Source of the DNA: Mobilicoccus caccae
GTDB taxonomy: Bacteria > Actinomycetota > Actinomycetes > Actinomycetales > Dermatophilaceae
Assembly: GCF_030161635.1 (NCBI RefSeq)
Contig: NZ_BSUO01000001.1
Location: 3,577,199 to 3,641,198 of the forward strand
Direction of reading: 5' to 3'
Length of the DNA stretch: 64,000 nt
The stretch's first letter is position 1, and each line of letters starts with the position of its first letter. The notes below the pieces were generated by a model. It was not told the DNA's origin and did no database searches. It was given only the letters and a program-made list of their open reading frames with translations. The position numbers and the translations under genes were made by a program. Positions 54,884 to 64,000 of the stretch are shown here, in pieces.

Positions 54884-55214
54884 CTGTTCGCCTCCGGATC
54901 GCCTCGCCGCCGACGCCTCGCCACCTCGCGGCGGACCTCTTCTCCCATCGGCGCGGGCCGGTGGCTTCGTAGGCGAAGACGTTGCCGACGAGCAGGACTC
55001 GCGATCGCGACCACTTCACGGCCGTCGACGAGACCGGGGCAGTGGGGGCGGGTCCGGCGGCGTCGGCCATGCCCCCGAATGTCACTCCGTGCTCCTCAGT
55101 TCGTGCGCTCGCCGCACGAACCTGCGGCCGTGCTCCCCTAGTGCAGGAGCACAGCCGGAGTCTGGTGCCGGCGAGGTTCAGGCCGGGGCGTGCTCTCGAG
55201 TCGAGGCGTGACCG
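54884..55214. other. 331-base interval between the lipoprotein and ABC1 kinase genes
   Basis: No supported gene. Reading on the minus strand, the ABC1 gene ends at 55215. A perfect 8-base hairpin (55100-55107 with 55113-55120) and a second hairpin (GTGCTCC 55130-55136 with GGAGCAC 55146-55152) follow it and look like its terminator. The rest should hold the lipoprotein promoter. Confidence 0.5.
55100..55152 (-). terminator. double hairpin after the ABC1 kinase gene
   Basis: Two consecutive stems, TTCGTGCG/CGCACGAA and GTGCTCC/GGAGCAC (extendable with an adjacent CGGC/GCCG pair), lie 60-115 bases beyond the corrected end of the ABC1 gene. Without a T tract the assignment remains tentative. 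Confidence 0.45.
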
Positions 55215-57237
55215 TCAGCGGCGAGATCGTGGACGTCGGCCGGCGGGGCGGTGGACGACCCGGTCGTGACCGATGGCCCCACCGAAGGCGAGCGCGAGAA
55301 CACGCGCGGCCAGCACGAACGCGAAGAGCAGGAACGTCGACCCGATCAGCGGATAGAGCGGCATTCCCGGCGCCGCGTGGGGCCCACCCCGGAGACGAGC
55401 AGCACGGCCGCGATGACCGCGCAGGCCGCGGCGATGATGGACATGGTGATCTCGCGGACGAGCCCGGTCACGAACGCCCGGTCCTCGGCGTCGTCGAGCA
55501 GACGCACCCGCACGCTCAGCTCGCCGTCCTCCAACTGGCGTCCGACGGCATCCAGGCGGCGGGGCAGACGCTCGACGAGCGGCAGGGCCTGGAGCAGGCG
55601 CGACTCCAGCGTGCGCCGGACCTCCTCCGGCCGGAAGCGCTCGGTGAAGAGCCCCGCGCCCGCGACACGGGAAGACTCGACGAAGTCGATGCGCGGATCG
55701 ATCGCGGCCAGGGTCCCCTCGAGCGCCCCGACGGCGCGGAACACGGCCGCGACCTGCCCCGGCACGGTGAATCCGTGGCGCACCCCGAGACCGAACAGGT
55801 CGCCGAACAGCCCCGACGTCGCGCCGCCGCCCCGGACGCGCACCAGCAGTGAGCCGATCTCGCGTTCCAGGCGGCGGTCGTCGAGACCCTCGGGCCGGTC
55901 CAGGAGCAGAAGTACGGCGTCGGTGGCGGCGACGGCGTCGTCATGATCGACGGCGAGCATGAGTCGCGCCACGGCGTCGCGGGAGGACCGGTCGAGCCGG
56001 CCGACCGAGCCGAAGTCGAGCAGGGCCAGACGGCCGTCGTCCTGCAGCAGGACGTTGCCGCCGTGCAGGTCCGCGTGGAAGACCCCGGTGCCGACGATCT
56101 GCCGCAGCACCAGACGCAGCAGTGACGCCGCGAGATCGGCACGCTGCCCGTCCGAGAGCCGGCGCAGCTCGGCATCGGCCCGCGAGATCGGCACACCCCG
56201 CACCCGTTCCATGACGAGAACCGCACGCCCCGAGTACCGCTCGTGGACGAACGGCACGTGCACGAGCGTCTCGGCGTCCTCGCCGGGGTCGGGGGCGATC
56301 GCCCGCACGTTGGCGGCCTCGACGCGGTAGTCGAGTTCTTCGTCGAGGCTGACGGCGAACCCTTCCACGAGGGAGCTGACGCCGAGGTCGCGGCCCCAGT
56401 CCGTGCGGGTCTCGACGCGGCGGGCCAGGCGCCGGAGGATGTCGAGATCTGCCGCCACCTGCACGTTCGCCCCCGGACGCTGGATCTTGACGACGACGTC
56501 GCTGTCGTCGTGCAACCGGCCGGCGTGGACCTGACCCACGGAGGCGGCCGCGAGCGGCACGGGATCGAGGTCGGCGAACACCTCCTCCAGCGGCGCACCG
56601 ATGTGGCCCTCGAGCGCGGTGCGCATCGCCTCCCACGGCACCGGCTCGACCTCGCTGGTGAGCAACGACAGTTCGGCGGCCAGGTCCTCACCGACGAGAT
56701 CGGCTCGGGTGGAGAGCATCTGGCCGAACTTCACGAACGTCACGCCGCCGTCGGTGAGCGCAAGCCGCAGCCCGCGGGCCAGCCGGCGCGAATCCTGCAC
56801 GTCGCGGTGCGCCCCCAAGCCGAGCCGGCTCGACAGGCCGTGCCGCGTGGCGATCCCGACGATCTGCACGTAGCGGCGTTGCCGGCGCAGGCGGGAGGGG
56901 AGCCCGCGGACGAACAGGAGGGGGTTGGGCAGGCTGCCGGTCGGCGCGATGACCTCGAGCACCACGAGGGTCGCCACACCGAACGCCACGCTCCATGCCA
57001 CCAGCAGCACGAGGACGGCGACGGCGAGCTCCGCCGGGACGCCCGAGACCGGAGAACCGTCGGCGCCGACGACTCCGAGGCGCCCCCGATGACACCGAGC
57101 ACCGAGTTGCCCACCAGGGCGTACGAACCCGAGACGAGGAACGTGCGTGGCCACCCGACGGGCACACCGACCATCCGGCGGGTGACGAGAGCGAGGAGCG
57201 CGGTGTTGAAGACGAACGCCAGGATGACGAAGAGCAC
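55215..57237 (-). CDS. ABC1/UbiB-family protein kinase-like, frameshifts at both ends
   Basis: The kinase-like core is intact in one frame: LGLGAHRDVQDSRRLARGLR, VKFGQMLSTRADL (KxGQ motif), AAASVGQVHAGRL, DVVVKIQRPGA, HADLHGGNVLL and LLDFGSVGRLD. The N-terminal two helices (LFVILAFVFNTALLALV, FLVSGSYALVGNSVLGVIG) need one G added near 57085. The C-terminal helix (MPLYPLIGSTFLLFAFVLAA) needs one C added near 55380. The restored protein has about 675 residues from GTG 57237. Such membrane kinases support quinone or lipid metabolism. Confidence 0.82.
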
Positions 57238-57454
57238 ACGTGCCTCCGGTCGTCGGACGGGATGACGAGTGCATCGTGTCACGGTGCCGACCTCAGCCGA
57301 GGTCACGACCCGACGCTCGGACCGAGGATCATCGCTGGTCGGGGGCCTGACGGCCGGGAACACCGGCGCCCACCCCTCATCCCCACCCGGCCTGTGCGCA
57401 AATCCGACATGCGCCCGATGCCACCAGTTGAACGTTCGTCCATATTCTTGGCTT

Positions 57455-58234
57455 ATGGCGGCCATCTCTCATTCACGCGGCGTTCACTCGGGGCCGGAGG
57501 CCCGGCATCGATATCGGACCAAGCGCGCAGGTCTGCTCCTTGCGCTCGTGCCCCTGGTGGCCACCGTCGCGTTCGGAGTCCTGTTCCTCGCCGACCGGCC
57601 CACCTACCTCGCGGTGGTGGTGGAGGACGGGCCCGTCGAGTTCGCCACCATGGCCGTGTACGTCGTCGCGGTGGTCCTCGCCCTCGTCGTGGCCCGCCGT
57701 CGGGCCGCTCTCGGGGACCGACTCGGCACCATCGCCTACGTCCTCCTGGCCGCCGGGTTCTTCTTCATCGCCGGTGAGGAGGTCACGTGGTTCCAGCGGC
57801 AGCTCGGCTTCGCCGGCCCCGAGGCCCTCGTCGAACGCAACATCCAGGGCGAGGCCAACCTGCACAACCTGCTCGGCCGGTACGCGCTGCACGGCGCCTA
57901 CATCGTGGTCGGCCTCTGGGGCCTGGGACTCGGCCGCGTCGTCGCGCGATTCCTCCCGTTCGCCCGGCCCGTCTGGCTCTACGCCCCGTTCGCGCACCGG
58001 TGGACCTGGTTCTTCCCCGTCACCGGGTACTACGTGTTCATCGACTACGTCGGCCCCGTGCTCGTCGGCGCCCTCGGTCCGGCGCTGCAGGACATCGCCG
58101 ACGGACCGGCCCGTTTCCAGGAGCCGATGGAGTTGCTGCTGGCCTTCGGGTTCGCCCTCTTCGTCCTCGACGCGCTGCGCATGACAGGACGCCCCGTCCG
58201 ATCGGGCGGAGGACGGCCTCCGTCGCGACGGTGA
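57455..58234 (+). CDS. polytopic membrane protein, first of a related pair
   Basis: 259 residues from ATG 57455, with about six transmembrane helices. Conserved-looking polar residues are buried in helices: LLAAGFFFIAGEEVTWFQRQ, then ERNIQGEANLHNLLGRYAL, FFPVTGYYVFIDYVGPVL and EPMELLLAFGFALFVLDALR. The next protein has the same acidic pair and the EPMEL/EEMLEM-like motif in the same order. No known family. A GTGA overlap couples it to that gene. Confidence 0.65.
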   Translation: MAAISHSRGVHSGPEARHRYRTKRAGLLLALVPLVATVAFGVLFLADRPTYLAVVVEDGPVEFATMAVYVVAVVLALVVARRRAALGDRLGTIAYVLLAAGFFFIAGEEVTWFQRQLGFAGPEALVERNIQGEANLHNLLGRYALHGAYIVVGLWGLGLGRVVARFLPFARPVWLYAPFAHRWTWFFPVTGYYVFIDYVGPVLVGALGPALQDIADGPARFQEPMELLLAFGFALFVLDALRMTGRPVRSGGGRPPSRR

Positions 58235-58944
58235 CCCCCGTGGGACCGCACCGGATGGAGATCCCCGGAGCGGCGGCTCGCCGATTCCTGTGGACGAGCG
58301 TGGCGATCACGGGTGTCCTCGGGGTCCTCTCCGCGCTCGCCTACCTCGTACTCGACCGTGACACGCACGGCGGCCTGTTCGACTACTTCTACGTCGGCAC
58401 GGAGATGAATCTGCCCACCTGGTGGAACGTCATGCTCCTCGCCGCGATCGCCGTCACGGCCACCCTCGCCGCCGCCGTGTTCGCCGCCGAGCGCCTCGGC
58501 TGGGCGGCCATCGCGGCCACCGCCTGCTTTCTCAGCCTCGACGAGGGCTCCCGACTGCACGAGAACGCCGGCCTCGCCCCGGCCTACCTGGGCCTGAGCG
58601 TGCCCACGTTCGCGTGGGTGGCGGTCGGCGCGGTGGTGGCGCCGGTGGGAGTTCTGGTGCTGGCGTTCGCCACTCGCCGTCTCCCTCGTCGCACGCGACG
58701 GGCCCTCGCCGCCTGCGTCACGGTCTACATCGCCGCCGCCCTCGGGCTCGAGGCCGTGAGCGGCTACGTCATCGAGCAGGGCGGGTGGGGCACCTACCTC
58801 GCGCTCACCCACATCGAGGAGATGCTCGAGATGACGGCCTGCGCGTTCGCCGTCCACGCGATCCTGGCGCGGCTGCTCCCGCTCCGGGTCGAGGCCCCGG
58901 GGCGCGGCGGGCCGGCGTCGCGGTCTGCGCGCGAGGTCGGCTGA
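58231..58944 (+). CDS. polytopic membrane protein, second of a related pair
   Basis: 237 residues from GTG 58231, about six transmembrane helices. Key residues mirror the neighbour: AATACFLSLDEGSRLHENAG corresponds to FFFIAGEEVTWFQRQ, and YLALTHIEEMLEMTACAFAV to FQEPMELLLAFGFALFV. Glu and His inside helices hint at a membrane metalloenzyme or proton-coupled channel. Function unknown; a shared ancestor with the upstream gene is likely. Confidence 0.65.
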   Translation: MTPVGPHRMEIPGAAARRFLWTSVAITGVLGVLSALAYLVLDRDTHGGLFDYFYVGTEMNLPTWWNVMLLAAIAVTATLAAAVFAAERLGWAAIAATACFLSLDEGSRLHENAGLAPAYLGLSVPTFAWVAVGAVVAPVGVLVLAFATRRLPRRTRRALAACVTVYIAAALGLEAVSGYVIEQGGWGTYLALTHIEEMLEMTACAFAVHAILARLLPLRVEAPGRGGPASRSAREVG

Positions 58945-58962
58945 ATCTCCTAGCCTGGCCCG

Positions 58963-59838
58963 ATGAACGACTCCCTGGCATGGACGCCTGCGGCCGATGA
59001 CGTGCAGTGGTCGGTGAAGGTCGTCGACCCGGATTCAGGCGCCGTGCTCGTGGAGAGGGACGCGTCGCGGCTGCTGAGATCGGCGAGCCTGGGCAAGATC
59101 TTCGCCCTGCGCGGGGCGGCCGACGAGCTGACCAGGAATCCCGACACCGCGAGACTCCGCCTGCCGAAGCCCGTCGACCACGCGGTGGCGGATTCGGGCC
59201 TGTGGCAGCACCTGGCCCAAGCCGACCTCGGCGTCGAGGACGTCGCCACGCTCGTCGCCTCCTGCAGTGACAATCTCGCGGCCAATGCCCTGATCTCGTG
59301 GCTCGGGCTGGACTCTGTGCGCTCCCTCGCCGCCGCCTGGGCGCCGGGAGGCTCCACGCTGTACGACTACTTCCGGGACGAGCGCGACGAGCGGGACGAG
59401 AGCCTTCCCGAGACGGTCAGCCGCGGGTGCGCCGACGACTACGCGGCGATCATGACCGATCTGTCGCTCTCGTCGGTGCCCTCACTGCGAGTGATGCGGA
59501 CGTGGCTGCGGCGGAGCGTCGACTTCTCCATGGTGGGCGCCGCCACCTACCTGGACCCGCTCTCGAACACCGGCGCCTCGGACGTGCGGTTCATGAACAA
59601 GACCGGCTGCGACGACGGAGTGCGCGCCGACGTCGGCGTGGTCGGCCTCGGCGAGCACCGCATCGCCTACGCCGCGATCGCGAACTGGGGCCCGGGAGCC
59701 GAGCCCGGTCGGACCGAGACGGTCGTCGAGGACCTGCGCCGGCTGGGGTCGCGGATCAGGGAGCGTCTCGGCCGAACCGCGCCATCCCCCGCTCCAGCGC
59801 CGCGACGATCCACGGACGCAGGTCGGCCGGGGCGATGA
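58963..59838 (+). CDS. class A beta-lactamase-fold serine hydrolase, no signal peptide
   Basis: 291 residues. The active-site motifs are in order: SASLGKIF (SxxK, nucleophile Ser), SCSDNLAAN (SDN) and NKTGCDDG (KTG). No export signal precedes them, so the protein is predicted cytoplasmic, and the general-base Glu of true beta-lactamases is not obvious. It is probably a relative with esterase or unknown activity. ATG 58963. The last 83 bases overlap the converging carboxylase gene. Confidence 0.78.
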   Translation: MNDSLAWTPAADDVQWSVKVVDPDSGAVLVERDASRLLRSASLGKIFALRGAADELTRNPDTARLRLPKPVDHAVADSGLWQHLAQADLGVEDVATLVASCSDNLAANALISWLGLDSVRSLAAAWAPGGSTLYDYFRDERDERDESLPETVSRGCADDYAAIMTDLSLSSVPSLRVMRTWLRRSVDFSMVGAATYLDPLSNTGASDVRFMNKTGCDDGVRADVGVVGLGEHRIAYAAIANWGPGAEPGRTETVVEDLRRLGSRIRERLGRTAPSPAPAPRRSTDAGRPGR

Positions 59839-62800
59839 TCTCGTCGACCGACCCCACGCGCAGGGCTCGCTCGACGGAGTGGATGCCGTCGAACTCCTCG
59901 GCCATCTCGCCCAACTTCTCCGACCGCACGCGCGCCGTGACGTCGGCCAGCTCGGCCCGGGCCCGGCCACCGGCGGGCCCCGCGGCCGACGCCGCCTCGC
60001 TCGCCGCGACCACCCGCGGGTCGGCCGCCGTGCGCTTCTTGACCTCGCGGGCGAACACGGTCGCCGCCGCCGGCGCACCGCCGATGACCGAGGCGTAGGA
60101 GCCTTCGACCGCGGCGATCTGCATGCCCTCGTTGAGCTGCTTGGAGAACACGACGAACGCGCCACCGTGGTAGCGGGACACGACGACGAACACGATCGGA
60201 CCGTCGAAATTGGTCACCGCGCGGCCGATCTCGGCGCCGTACTCCAACTGCCAGTTGCGCATCGACTCCGGTGATCCGTCGAAGCCCGACAGGTTGGCCA
60301 GCACGACGAGCGGCCGGTTGCCGCTGGTGGCGTTGATGGCCCGCGCCGTCTTGCGGGAGGCCTGCGGGAACAGGGTTCCGGAGGTCCACGCCGGCGGACC
60401 GTCGCTGGGCACGAACCCGGTCCGCGGCACGGCGTGCGACTCGAGTCCCAACAGGCACACGGGGATTCCGCCGATCGTCGCGTCCCACACGATCGAGGTG
60501 TCCGAGTCGCGCCAGTGCCGCCAACGCTCGAGTGGGGTGTCGTCGACGTCGGCGACGGCGCGCATCACCGAGCGCATGTCGAAGGGCTGCTTGCGCTCGG
60601 GGTTCTTGTCGAACACGTCGCCCACCGTCGTGAACGGCGAGGCCGGCAGCTCCCGGTGCGGGGAGGTGCGGACGTCGCGCCCCACCTCGTCCGTGGTCGG
60701 GCGGCGCCGCGGGAACCGCTCACCGGGCACGACGTAGGTGTAGTCGTAGTGGTGCAGCAGCACCCGGCAGGCGTCCTCGAAACTCGGTGCCCAGTACTGC
60801 GCCTGGCCGTTGGGCCCCATGATCCGGTCGTAGCCGCCGATGCCCGTGTTGTCCTCGGCCGCGACCGCGCCGGAGAACTCCAATGCCTGCTTGCCGGTGA
60901 GCACCATCTGACTCGCCGGGGTCATCACGAGGATGCCCTTGGTGTGCATGAGCATCGTCGCCTCGGCGTTCCAGTACGGCTGCCCGCCGACGTTGATGCC
61001 GGTGACGATGATGTTGATCTCCCCGCCGCCCTGGGTGAACTCGATGATCCGGCGCAGGGTGTTGCTGATCCAGTCCATGTTCTCGGTGCCCGAGTCCAGC
61101 GCGATGAGGGCGCCGGAGGACACCGCGTACCACTCCACGGGCAGTCGTTGCTGCTCGGCGTGGTCGAGGGCGGCGTTGATGCGGACGCACTCCGGCTCGG
61201 ACAGGTTGCCCAGGCCCTGGGTCGGGTCGGACAGGATCGCCACCCGCCGCATGCCCTCGGGCACGACGTCGGTGTAGGTCGTGATCTCACCGACGACGAG
61301 GTGCGCCGTGTTCTGCGCCGGCTCACGATCGACCGGGACGAGCCGCGGTGTCCGGCAGTCCTCGTCGAGGTCGAACTCGGTGAACGACCCGTGCGGGAAG
61401 GAGCTCGTCTCCTCCGGCCCGGGCGTGAGCATGCGGATGATCTCGTAGGGGTAGGGCACCCCGAACCGCTCCGCGGTGAGGACCTTCTGGGCGTACCGGG
61501 TCAGCGGACGCACGGGTTCCGGACGCGGGTCCCCCATGCGCGCGGACAGTCCGCGACCGCCCAGGCCGTCGACGATGATGACCTTCTCGACCGGCCCGTC
61601 CTCACCGGGGACGTGCACGTGGACGGCCAGCTTCTCGAGTCCGACTCCGCGGGCCATCGGTTCGTAGGTGCGGGCGATGTCGGCCCACTCCTCCGGCGGC
61701 ACGGTCCACTCGGGGCGGACGACCATGATGAGTCGGTTGGCCGCGGGGCGTTGCCGGGGCGGGAATCCCGCACGGGCGGTGCGCATCGCGGCGAGCGCCT
61801 CGAGCCCGAGACGTTCGAGCCGGGGGTAGGAGCCGCGTCCGCCGTCCTCGCCGACGCGGGTCAGGTCACGGGCCTCGACGAGTGCGAACAGCCTGCGGTC
61901 AGAAGGGTTCTCCTTGGCGACGCCGAGGAAGAGGTAGACGTCCTCCGGGGAGGGCAGGCGCTCGAGGGTGAAGTTGGAGAGCCGCCAGATGTCCAGCCGC
62001 TCGGCCATCACGGGGTGCAGGTTGCGGTAGACCGGCTCCTCGACCCACGCCCCCGAGGGGTCCTGCGTGAAGCTGACGTGCTGGGTGCGGGTGTGCTCCT
62101 TGCCGACCCCGGCGCGGCTGGTGACCGTGAGGTCGACGCGGGCCAGGCGGCGACCGACGTCCATCGGTTCCAGGCCGGCGCGCGTCGCCTCGACGAGTTC
62201 CTCGAGCCGGGGGATCGGACTGCGCCGCCAGGACAGGACGCCGACGACGACGTCGGTGTCCCGCGCCTCGTCCGTCAGCAGACCGGCGCGTTCGAGGTGA
62301 GCGCGCACCGAGGGGCCGAGGTCGTAGGTGTCGAGCAGCGCCGAGTACGTGGTGATCACGTGGACGCGGCGGCCCTGGTGTTCGTAGTCCGCGGAGGCCA
62401 GCGGCACGCCCTCGTAGGTGTCGATGACGAGGTCGGTCAACTCGTGCTGCCGGTAGTAGCGGCGCAGCGACACCTCGAGCAGGACTCCGCGGAGGTCGAC
62501 GTCGTCGGGGTCGCTGTCGATCCACGACTGGAGCAGTTGGGCGCGGAGCGGATGCGGGTAGTCGAGCAGGGTCCGCACCGCGTCGGCGCGGGCCTCCGGC
62601 GTGCTGATACCCCCGGCCTTGAGGTCGGCCAGGAGGTCGAGCAACGGCCGACGGGCGCGCTCGACGAGCTCCTCCAGCGCGGGCTCCTCGAACAGGGTGT
62701 AGGCGAGGTCTCGGGCCAGTGCGGCCACGGCCGGGGCGCGTCCTTCGGCGGCCCGGGCCAGGCGGTCCAGACGCTCCCGCGCGCCGGTACCCAGCACAGC

Positions 62801-64000
62801 GCGGACCTCCGCGGCGTGGGTCATCCGGCGTTCGAGCACCGCGGTGATCGCGCCCGAGAGCGTCGGGACCCGCGAGAAGGAGCGGAACATCCACAGCGTC
62901 GCCGCGTCGAGTTCCCTTCCGGGAGCGAGGCCCTCCACGCCGTACCGGCCCAGGGCTCGGGCGAGACGCTGCCGGTAGCGCTCGGGCAGACCGGCGCGGT
63001 CGGCGTCGAGCCACTGCAGGAACGCGAGGAAGTACTCCTGGGTGTCGGCCGACTCCACCTCGGCATCGAGCAGGTGGGAGATGTCGCCCTCGACCCGCGG
63101 ACGGTAGAGGGAGGCGAGGTCGGCGTACACCTCCAGCAGGGCGTCCTCCGCGGCGGCGAGGCGTTCGTCGCCCACCGGGACCTGCTCGGTGCACGCCTTC
63201 TGCTCGGCCAGGAGCGCCTTGAGGGCGGGGGCCGCGAGGTCGTATCCGAGCAGGTAGTCACGCAGGCGGCGGTACACGTCGACCGGATCCGTCGACGCGG
63301 CCGGCGTGGCGCCGGCCAACGGCGAGAGGTCCACCGACGGGGCGCCCACGGCGAGGGCCGGCGCCACCTCGCTGCGCACCCGCAGCAACGTCGCTCCGCG
63401 CTCGACCTGCGTGTTGGGCAGGACGGCGATCGAGGTGACGACCCCGTCGTAGGGCGAGACGACGCTCGACAGCATCTTCATGGACTCGAGCGTCGCGAGC
63501 AGATCACCGGCGTGTACCTCGTCGCCGACCTCGACGTGCAGGTCGGCCACCAGGGCCGGGCGGGGGTGCGCACGGCCATGCCGTCCTCGCGGACCACGGT
63601 GTGGGCGAGGCCGTCGATCTCGAGGCGGATCGCCGCGCCGGGTTCGGAGGCGATGACCCGGTACTTGCGTCCGGCACAGGTGAGTCGGCGTTCGAAGCGG
63701 CCGAGGACGTCGACGCGGGCGTCGACCTCGACCGACTCGCCTCCCGGTTGCGTCAGCGCCACGCGGTAGGTGGAGGGGTTGCGGCGTTCGACGACGACCT
63801 CGACGTCGGCGCCGCGGTAGTCGAGGGTGAGGCGGGCGCCGACGTCCTCCGGGCGGGAGGGGCGGCCCCGCGAGGCGCTGGCGAGGAACTCGGCGCGCAC
63901 CGAGGCGAGGTCGGCCTCGTAGGCCTCGACCGCTGCGGCGACCAGGGCGATCGGGTCGGCCGGCGGCACGAGATCGGCCTGGCGGCGGCCGTACCACCCG
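59756..64000 (-). CDS. multidomain acyl-CoA carboxylase, 3' part, frameshift near the biotin domain
   Basis: The gene runs beyond the window; about 1,415 C-terminal residues are seen. First comes a biotin-carrier region (VADLHVEVGDEVHAGDLLAT, LESMKM with the biotin Lys). It is in another frame until one G is added near 63558 (RTPAPALVADL). A long central domain follows, then the carboxyltransferase halves: GGGEINIIVTGINVGGQPYW, VLTGKQALEFSGAVAAEDNT, YDRIMGPNGQAQY and SRYHGGAFVVFSKQLNEGM. This single-chain arrangement, with biotin carboxylase expected upstream, recalls eukaryote-type acetyl-CoA carboxylase. Substrate chain length unknown. Confidence 0.85.
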   Translation of the reverse strand, partial: RVVRPPPGRSRAAGRPDRPGRRSGRGLRGRPRLGARRVPRQRLAGPPLPPGGRRRPPHPRLPRRRRRGRRRTPQPLHLPRGADATGRRVGRGRRPRRRPRPLRTPTHLCRTQVPGHRLRTRRGDPPRDRRPRPHRGPRGRHGRAHPRPALVADLHVEVGDEVHAGDLLATLESMKMLSSVVSPYDGVVTSIAVLPNTQVERGATLLRVRSEVAPALAVGAPSVDLSPLAGATPAASTDPVDVYRRLRDYLLGYDLAAPALKALLAEQKACTEQVPVGDERLAAAEDALLEVYADLASLYRPRVEGDISHLLDAEVESADTQEYFLAFLQWLDADRAGLPERYRQRLARALGRYGVEGLAPGRELDAATLWMFRSFSRVPTLSGAITAVLERRMTHAAEVRAVLGTGARERLDRLARAAEGRAPAVAALARDLAYTLFEEPALEELVERARRPLLDLLADLKAGGISTPEARADAVRTLLDYPHPLRAQLLQSWIDSDPDDVDLRGVLLEVSLRRYYRQHELTDLVIDTYEGVPLASADYEHQGRRVHVITTYSALLDTYDLGPSVRAHLERAGLLTDEARDTDVVVGVLSWRRSPIPRLEELVEATRAGLEPMDVGRRLARVDLTVTSRAGVGKEHTRTQHVSFTQDPSGAWVEEPVYRNLHPVMAERLDIWRLSNFTLERLPSPEDVYLFLGVAKENPSDRRLFALVEARDLTRVGEDGGRGSYPRLERLGLEALAAMRTARAGFPPRQRPAANRLIMVVRPEWTVPPEEWADIARTYEPMARGVGLEKLAVHVHVPGEDGPVEKVIIVDGLGGRGLSARMGDPRPEPVRPLTRYAQKVLTAERFGVPYPYEIIRMLTPGPEETSSFPHGSFTEFDLDEDCRTPRLVPVDREPAQNTAHLVVGEITTYTDVVPEGMRRVAILSDPTQGLGNLSEPECVRINAALDHAEQQRLPVEWYAVSSGALIALDSGTENMDWISNTLRRIIEFTQGGGEINIIVTGINVGGQPYWNAEATMLMHTKGILVMTPASQMVLTGKQALEFSGAVAAEDNTGIGGYDRIMGPNGQAQYWAPSFEDACRVLLHHYDYTYVVPGERFPRRRPTTDEVGRDVRTSPHRELPASPFTTVGDVFDKNPERKQPFDMRSVMRAVADVDDTPLERWRHWRDSDTSIVWDATIGGIPVCLLGLESHAVPRTGFVPSDGPPAWTSGTLFPQASRKTARAINATSGNRPLVVLANLSGFDGSPESMRNWQLEYGAEIGRAVTNFDGPIVFVVVSRYHGGAFVVFSKQLNEGMQIAAVEGSYASVIGGAPAAATVFAREVKKRTAADPRVVAASEAASAAGPAGGRARAELADVTARVRSEKLGEMAEEFDGIHSVERALRVGSVDEIIAPADLRPWIVAALERGMARFGRDAP

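Noticed and set aside
54669-55085. A 138-codon minus-strand frame between the lipoprotein and ABC1 genes
   Set aside because: Its start is unsupported, it overlaps the lipoprotein N-terminus in another frame, and no motif or conserved composition was found.
60434-63769. A 1,111-codon open frame on the plus strand opposite the carboxylase
   Set aside because: It lies entirely antisense to a clear carboxylase gene and its residues show no family; long antisense frames are expected at this GC content.
1-64000. CRISPR arrays, tRNA or rRNA genes, complete insertion sequences, prophage genes
   Set aside because: No repeat-spacer pattern, conserved RNA arms, transposase or phage structural gene was recognised in either strand.

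Overview
This is a very GC-rich window, about 70% GC judged by eye. Its genes are tightly packed, start often with GTG, and are frequently joined by 4-base GTGA or ATGA overlaps. Gene content (PHO-box-like repeats, a RelBE pair close to the mycobacterial one, a YciO-type Sua5, Mn-type SodA, a single-chain acyl-CoA carboxylase) points to a chromosomal segment of a high-GC actinobacterium, probably order Micrococcales. A chemoreceptor gene behind a sigma-28-type -10 box suggests a motile strain. No rRNA, tRNA, CRISPR array, prophage or complete insertion sequence was recognised.

Layout. 1-8.3 kb: end of a beta-propeller gene, AraC and LysR regulators, a broken glycerophosphodiesterase, a SAM-I riboswitch in front of metB, a membrane esterase and a VapBC45-like toxin-antitoxin pair. 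8.5-18 kb: divergent SDR and zinc alcohol dehydrogenase, a truncated Abi gene with a possible ncRNA, sodA, an enoyl-CoA hydratase, TetR and XRE regulators, an orphan histidine kinase and yciO. 18-28 kb: thiolase-like protein, idi, an unknown three-gene operon, an LssY_C membrane protein, a chemoreceptor, two crcB genes, an ArsC-like phosphatase and a TspO-like protein. 28-34 kb: a GntR regulator divergent from ACC deaminase (acdS), followed by a pyruvate dehydrogenase E1-like enzyme, then stress-type genes. 34-42 kb: oxidoreductase, CPBP protease, BASS symporter, asparagine-synthase-like protein, ric (Fe-S repair) and a MarR operon. 42-48.4 kb: a 5-oxoproline operon on the minus strand (aminotransferase, NRAMP-like transporter, pxpA, pxpB, pxpC, DUF1445). 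48.4-64 kb: acetyltransferase, secreted propeller, relBE, a glycosidase-like lipoprotein, ABC1/UbiB kinase, a pair of related membrane proteins, a beta-lactamase-fold protein and the 3' part of a giant acyl-CoA carboxylase.

How genes work together. The clearest metabolic unit is the 5-oxoproline operon, in which 5-oxoproline is probably imported and hydrolysed to glutamate. Next clearest is the acdS locus, where ACC would become 2-oxobutyrate plus ammonia and the adjacent ThDP enzyme may take the 2-oxobutyrate. metB is probably switched off by SAM through its riboswitch.

Sequence quality. Twelve conserved reading frames break by one base, and all twelve are repaired by adding a single base to a short C or G run. 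I read these as homopolymer undercalls rather than gene decay. The Abi gene is different: it has lost an internal segment and looks genuinely defective.
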